A stretch of 64,000 nt of DNA from positions 62,001 through 126,000 of the forward strand of contig JALBYF010000012.1 in assembly GCA_023212725.1 (NCBI GenBank), in the 5' to 3' direction. The notes beneath the pieces were generated by a model, which did not search any database, had not been told where the DNA came from, and saw nothing but the letters and a program-made list of their open reading frames with translations. The first letter of the stretch is position 1, and each line of letters starts with the position of its first letter. This document shows, in pieces, positions 59,161 to 64,000 of the stretch. Origin of the DNA: Tranzscheliella williamsii. Its lineage: Eukaryota > Basidiomycota > Ustilaginomycetes > Ustilaginales > Ustilaginaceae. Both the position numbers and the translations under genes were made by a program.

Positions 59161-59994
59161 ACAATGGCAGCCAGAGGCATATACCGTCCGTTACCGCGAC
59201 CTGCGCTAGCTACCTTGGTCGCAGCATTCATGTCTTCCCTATCACCGCCGATCGAACCTGTAGATAATAGCAGACTCGTATATAGAGCCATTCGCTTGCA
59301 ATGCACTGTATGCAAATCTCATCGCCAGATCACTGGCTTAGTGGTGAGGAGCTTACAGGCATGACACGCATGATGACACATTGGTACCTTTTATGCTGGG
59401 TTGTCGGCATGGACAATGGGCGAGGGTCGGTATGATGGACCTAGCGGAAAGAGTGCACCTTCTCAAGAGTGACTTCACAGGCGGCTGGGCTTGCATGCTG
59501 CCGAAACATCACATGCATGTATGTCGACATCGACACCAGCATTATATTGACATTGATGCAAGCCACCACTACAATTTACCCATCACAGGGATAACCACCT
59601 TGCGCAAAGAGCTTGCCGGAAGTGGTTCTGATTCACGTTGATGTCACGGTTCTTTAGGCAATGCTTTCTGGTTGCGAGACTGCACTCACGCAACCATCGA
59701 AGATCTCGGACGACAGCATACACGTGCCATTAAAGATACGGGCCATCGGGCAAGATCCTGACATGGGCTCTCAGCCGTCCCTCGTTCTCGGAACAGCCGG
59801 CAGGGCTAAAGAGCTCGCCGTGTGGCATGTACATACAGCACTGCACCGTACTGTACAGACTATCATAATGTATGTATGTATAAAACCACGCCTGCACGTT
59901 GATCGAGAGCAACTCGCGCTGAGCAAGTCACAATATATTTGCAACTCTGTGGCCTACACAGTATATCTTAGACCATCATCACACTTCTTGCGGT
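59161..59994. other. Intergenic region, nothing recognised
   Basis: This 834-bp stretch lies downstream of STE14 and appears less GC-rich. Short frames lack domains; no tRNA was found. Confidence 0.3.
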
Positions 59995-61202
59995 ATGATG
60001 CGCATTCAGCTACACCGAACTCCTCTCTCCAACGCCACAACCGTCGGCGACGAAGATACCATCACCTTTCTACACCCTGCCTACCCTCCGCCGTACAACT
60101 ATCTCTGTTTCCTACCATGCGTTGATCCGGTGGATGCAGGCGAGCTGACAAGCGCCCGGGTTAAAGGCCTATATCACCAGACCGCCCTAATTGCCTGTCA
60201 GATCATCGCTAACAATGCATTCGACACAGAGCGACTCTTCTTCGACCGTAACGGCACACTTCCAGTATCAGAACGCATCCCAGAGCAAGTATTTTGTTGC
60301 CGGGAAGTTATTACATCTTCGTAAACTCTGATCGTGAGTTGGCTGTTGTCGCCTCTTCCAGATTTCAACGACACATTCGCATACTGCCCTATCATAGCCC
60401 AGCATCGCTACCCGGTTGTCCCGAGCTTTCGGGATTGGCGGGTCCCGCACGATAAAATCCCTGACGCTTGGCGTTCCCCAGGATCAGCTCTAGCCACCAA
60501 AGGGCGGCTGGCTTGTACAGTGACGGAGGAGGACTTCGGCATCGTCAAGGCACATATCATTCCAGTAGAAGAAAGGCATTGGTTCAGCCGCAATGTCATG
60601 GAAAGATACAACGCGGGCACGCGTGACATACACAATGCCGCGAATCGCATCCGCCTGAGAGCGGATCTCCACCGTTCCTTTGACGATCGTCTTTTTACCA
60701 TCGTACCGAAGCCCGAGTCTGTCCCGGTTGGCCCAGAGGCCTTGCCTTTTTCCACAGATTCGGCATACGTTTTGCACGTCTTTGAGGCCATGACCGGGTG
60801 GTTCGCCCAACGCTATCACAACAGGCCGTTTCTGGACCTGACGCACACCAAGCGTGAGTACCTTTTCGCACGATTCGCCTGGACGGTATTGTTTGCAGTC
60901 AGGCCTTTCTTGCTAGCAGTCAGTCGCGGGAGGTTTTCCGCTGGCACAGCGACGCGGACGGTACTTGCGATTGGAGTGTCAAGACACTACCAGCAACCGA
61001 GCTGCGGTCCTTATTTGGTGAAAGAGATTCGCAAAGTGCCAGCTCCCAAGAGCGGAGCCGTAGTGACAGTCTAGATTGCGACACTCTTAGCGACGGATCC
61101 CCACCTAGTGATGAGGAGTCCCGCAGCTTCGCCTCGGACGCAGTGGACGACGTGCCCTTTGCAGAGGTAAGGGGCAGAAAACGCAGCCGCTGCGCTACGT
61201 GA
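59995..61202 (+). pseudogene. HNH-nuclease-type gene, apparently broken
   Basis: The N-terminal frame (59995-60324) and the next frame (60334-61074) are in the same phase, separated by a TAA at 60322. The second contains HRYPVVPSFRDWRVPHDKIP and an HNH core (CTVTEEDFGIVKAHIIPVEE..NAANRIRLRADLHRSFDDRLF), as in the large fungal HNH family. After about 60890 the family-like sequence continues in another phase (VFRWHSDADGTCDW...ELRSLFGERD..., ending VRGRKRSR) up to a TGA at 61200-61202. So there is one in-frame stop and one shift. A 114-nt intron (60248-60361) could remove the stop, but no splice pair was found for the shift. The nuclease domain is intact, so partial function or an unusual intron cannot be excluded. 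Confidence 0.65.
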
Positions 61203-62722
61203 GCAGCTCATCATGGTGACCAACGCATCGATATGCCCCCGCTCTGGACCCTTCTGAATGCCTTTCCGATCCACCCTCAAGCCACCCTCCGCCGCCAGTC
61301 ACACCTTGCCCTGGTCGGAAACCCATTAGAGCTCTCGAGTGGTAAATCCCTTCATTGTTCGCAACCGCCTTTCTCATGCACTTGCACACCATCACACGCT
61401 GTCGATATACTTTGCTGTAACTATCTCGATTCTCCTCAATGACTTTGACTCTTTGCAGACGTGCGGAAGTATCGTGCTTTACAAGGGCCCAAACAAGGAA
61501 CTCAGCGTGGGTTTGGGCAGTGTCGACTTCTACTAAGGCCGCACATTCACAATGGAGTACCACGGCAACCATTTGTGCTCGCACTGCGACGACAGCGGCG
61601 TTGCCCCGCCCGCCGACATGCACAGCTGCGTGTGCCTCGAAACCTCGCTATTTAAGATGGTGCCGCTCTTCCTGACCGAGGCGCCGCTCGCCGTTGAGCG
61701 CAAGATGACGCTGAAGCGGGGCGGCATTACCTAGCCCGGCTACACCAGGCTCATCGACGATGAAGGCATGCCCGGTCGCGGCGCCTGCGTCGTCCAGCTG
61801 CTCCACCTGCTGCTGGCTGAGATTCCATGCGGTTGCCAAGCTAGCGCCGAGCAGTTTCGATCGGGCAATGCAGTGCAACCTGCATCTCCAAAGGCCTTTT
61901 CGCCGGACTTCCACGGTTGCGTTGTTAGCGCTTCCATCCCTGACCACATGCGAGTGGCAGTCAAATCTGCACGCACCCGTCTGTGGAGGCTGCGCGCAGC
62001 TTGTTCTCGGTAGCCGAACGAAATCGAGGATCGGGCGCCGAGACCGATCGAAGTGGGCTAGGCCAAAGACTCGAAGAATGACGATGGGTCATTGATCTTA
62101 CGTGCCTGGATCAGGGTTTGCCTTTCGGCCTTTCTCGCTATTTGTCGCAATCACATGTGGCTTCAGTGGGAATATTCGGTAGAGCCAACTCCGAAACCAG
62201 CAACGGAATTACACTCGCTTTGTTGTGCTGCGCGGCTGGGCCGCCATATTTGCATGGATGATTTCATCTTCTGCGTCTCAGCTGTTGGCGGCTGATCCGA
62301 CCCTGATCAAGCAGATTCACAATTATCGGCGAGAAATTTGCCCAAATCAGGAGTGTGATATTCGTGATTGTGATTGTGATTACGATGCTGCTGTGTGGCT
62401 GCAGGCATTCTCCCTAACCTTCCAGGACCTGCCTTGCCTCCATGACACACCTTTCCAAGCGACCTTCAACGCCTCTCACCCACCTCTTCATCGCTGCCTG
62501 CCTCGACCTCTTCTCGTCTTACCCCCGTCGATTTCGTCAACCTGGACATTGCATCGTAGCGGGCCGCATAGGCTTAACCGTTATTGCATACCTTGCGCTT
62601 GTCGTTCGCAGCCTCCATCCCCTTTGGACCCACACGACCTGGTCTTGTCCAGCAAACCGGCTCATGTCGACATCGATGTTCTGATTCGACTAGCCGCTTG
62701 GACGGTCTCGCACCCCTTCACC
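61203..62722. other. Region with decayed coding traces and the right-hand ATCACAATCAC cluster
   Basis: This 1520-bp stretch has no intact gene. A frame at 61552-62013 is interrupted by a single TAG (61732-61734) and reads KRGGIT-stop-PGYTRLIDDEGMPGRG; it may be a relic of an unrecognised gene. The reverse form GTGATTGTGATTGTGATT lies at 62364-62381. The last 300 bp are CT-rich leader of the next gene. Confidence 0.4.
62364..62381. promoter_or_regulatory. GTGATT triple repeat (reverse of ATCACAATCAC)
   Basis: GTGATTGTGATTGTGATT contains two overlapping reverse copies of the 11-mer seen at 11277, 19091 and 19268. It is about 340 bp upstream of the last gene. Confidence 0.4.
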
Positions 62723-64000
62723 ATGTCCATTAGCAAGGCAGCCATTAGCAAGGCAGCAAGGCCAAGGACCACCTTCGGCTTACGGTCTCGAGGCTCTCTC
62801 TGTCGGCCGATCGCTTTGCTGCTCCAATGTTTCTTCTTCGTCGCTTTGGTCAACTTCGCCTCCATCGCTACAGCTCAGGCCGTTTTCGAAACGGTGACGG
62901 ATACAGCTACCAATTCTGCCTCTCTTAACGCTCCTTCCAGGGCAACTGGAAGTGCCACCGCTACCAACAGCTCCCCTCGCGTCACCAACACCGTCATCCC
63001 AGATCTTCGCCTTTCGGGCGCACAGGTTCCGTTCCTCTTGCAGAAACCCGTTCCATCGCGCTTCGACGAGCTACGTTCCCGGGTCGCCTCTCGATCCAAA
63101 GATGTCTACTTCACTGGTTGCCCGCAAGACGAGGTGAACTACATCGATGCGGCCCATCGCATCAACATTTCCGCCATCTATGTTCAATTCGATCCCGACC
63201 TGTCCAGCACAGCTGTGCTGGCGCCTGAGAACAGCTATTCCTCGGGTGTCCTTCGTATCGTGGCTGTAGGAGCAACCGACGTACAGGGCAAAACAGCCGA
63301 TGCCTCTCTAGCCACTCCTCTACTCAGCACCTTGTCCGTCGAGTCCGAGTTCCTCACCTTCTCGGTTTTTCGTAATTACTCGTATCTCTGTGACAGCCTC
63401 TTTCCTACCACAATCGATCCGAACAATACACTCATCAATCATCCCGGATGCCTATACGGTCCCGGTCAGGTCTCTGTAGGCTTCGGTGTTCCACTCAACG
63501 ATACCTTCACCCTGGGTACCTTATGGACTCGGGTTCGGCTTAGTGACACCTCCAGTCCTCCTCTCGATATCGCATGCTTCGAAGTCTATGCCAGTCCGTA
63601 CGACAACGACAAATGGTATTGGGATCTCCTCTTTTGGTTCCCCGTCGCCCTCGCCATCGGCTACTTCGTTGTCATTGCGCTGGCACGCATCCTAGCCGCT
63701 GCCACCTCGCGGCAAAAGGCTTTCAAAAACAAAGCGAGAGAAGGAAGCCACCCCGACATCATCAAAGATACCATTGCGCCCACTGTCGTTGCTTCGCTAA
63801 GTGGCCGGCAACTGGCTCTCAGCGCTGCTCTCCTCCGCTTTGCAACCCCAGGCTGCTGGGACATCATCATGCATACTCAGTTTGTTGCTGCCATCTCCAT
63901 GATCGCCGTCCGGTGGCCGGCGTTCTCTTATCCTTTCTTCAAACAAGCCGCCTGGTCCACACTGGTTGGCAACACAACCATCATTCGGCCTTCTGATCTT
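62723..64000 (+). CDS. Secreted/plasma-membrane multi-pass protein, 5' part (cut by window edge)
   Basis: The frame is open from the ATG at 62723 (ACCATGT) to the right edge, 426 codons. A hydrophobic signal-anchor (IALLLQCFFFVALVNFASIA) is near residues 30-49. The extracellular-looking region that follows has several N-glycosylation sequons (NIS, NYS, NNT, NDT) and Cys residues. A membrane segment (DLLFWFPVALAIGYFVVIAL) is near 295-315, and then CWDIIMHTQFVAAISMIAV begins another hydrophobic segment near 375. I do not recognise the family with certainty; it resembles large fungal membrane proteins with a lumenal N-domain and a C-terminal helical bundle. Near the start, ATTAGCAAGGCAGC is duplicated in frame (ISKA-AISKA). 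Confidence 0.75.
   Translation, partial: MSISKAAISKAARPRTTFGLRSRGSLCRPIALLLQCFFFVALVNFASIATAQAVFETVTDTATNSASLNAPSRATGSATATNSSPRVTNTVIPDLRLSGAQVPFLLQKPVPSRFDELRSRVASRSKDVYFTGCPQDEVNYIDAAHRINISAIYVQFDPDLSSTAVLAPENSYSSGVLRIVAVGATDVQGKTADASLATPLLSTLSVESEFLTFSVFRNYSYLCDSLFPTTIDPNNTLINHPGCLYGPGQVSVGFGVPLNDTFTLGTLWTRVRLSDTSSPPLDIACFEVYASPYDNDKWYWDLLFWFPVALAIGYFVVIALARILAAATSRQKAFKNKAREGSHPDIIKDTIAPTVVASLSGRQLALSAALLRFATPGCWDIIMHTQFVAAISMIAVRWPAFSYPFFKQAAWSTLVGNTTIIRPSDL

Noticed and set aside
60321..60361. 41-nt GTAAAC...CTTCCAG interval in the HNH gene as an intron
   Set aside because: It removes the stop but shifts the phase away from the HNH core, so it cannot restore the family protein.
1..64000. 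CRISPR arrays, transposons with terminal repeats, telomere repeats, bacterial-type operons
   Set aside because: None seen. Repeats found are short tandem duplications only, and no transposase, reverse transcriptase or integrase domain was recognised.

Overview
The window looks like nuclear DNA of a basidiomycete smut fungus (Ustilaginales-like). The evidence is a GC-rich, gene-dense sequence with few introns of about 80-115 nt, dispersed 5S rRNA, and a protein set that is fully fungal and eukaryotic: ERMES, Zn2Cys6 regulators, Sec39, PIG-S, EMC10, Mediator and a dysferlin-domain peroxin. There is no operon logic; genes are independent units in tandem, divergent or convergent order. Splice sites and starts were placed by eye from GT...AG signals, frame continuity and family conservation.

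Left part (1-19 kb): 5' part of MDM12 (cut by the edge, minus), a lone 5S rRNA gene (plus), BUD23 rRNA methyltransferase (minus), an AFG1-type ATPase fused in frame to a J domain and membrane anchor (plus), EMC10 (minus), a low-complexity protein ending in a CAAX box (minus), a Kre9/Knh1-like GPI-anchored surface protein (minus), a large Zn2Cys6 regulator (minus), a short-chain dehydrogenase (plus) and an unrecognised nuclear-looking protein (minus).

Middle part (19-45 kb): an S9 serine peptidase carrying a whole PIG-H/Gpi15-like module inside its hydrolase domain (plus), kinesin-8 (minus), Dom34/Pelota (minus), complex I subunit NDUFA2/B8 (minus, three exons, no long ORF), an FHIP/RAI16-like protein (plus), ATP12 (plus), a Pex23/Pex30-like dysferlin-domain protein (minus), PIG-S/GPI17 (plus), an acidic/basic disordered protein with a possible RAD51-binding motif (minus), an aldo-keto reductase (minus), and a CCHC zinc-knuckle plus PSP-domain protein (minus).

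Right part (45-64 kb): a 1420-residue FUSC-like membrane protein (plus), a second Zn2Cys6 regulator whose zinc cluster is split by an intron (plus), a Sec39/NBAS-type tethering factor (plus), Mediator subunit Med21 (minus), the Ste14/ICMT methyltransferase (plus), a broken HNH-nuclease gene and other decayed sequence (about 60-62 kb), and the first 426 codons of a secreted/membrane glycoprotein running off the right edge.

Three things stand out. First, the PIG-H module sits between the two halves of a peptidase fold. Second, an AFG1 ATPase and a mitochondrial J protein are joined in one reading frame. Third, a very regular alternation of G-rich and C-rich sense-strand composition runs through the 3' ends of several genes, most clearly at convergent gene pairs, and both fusions lie in it.
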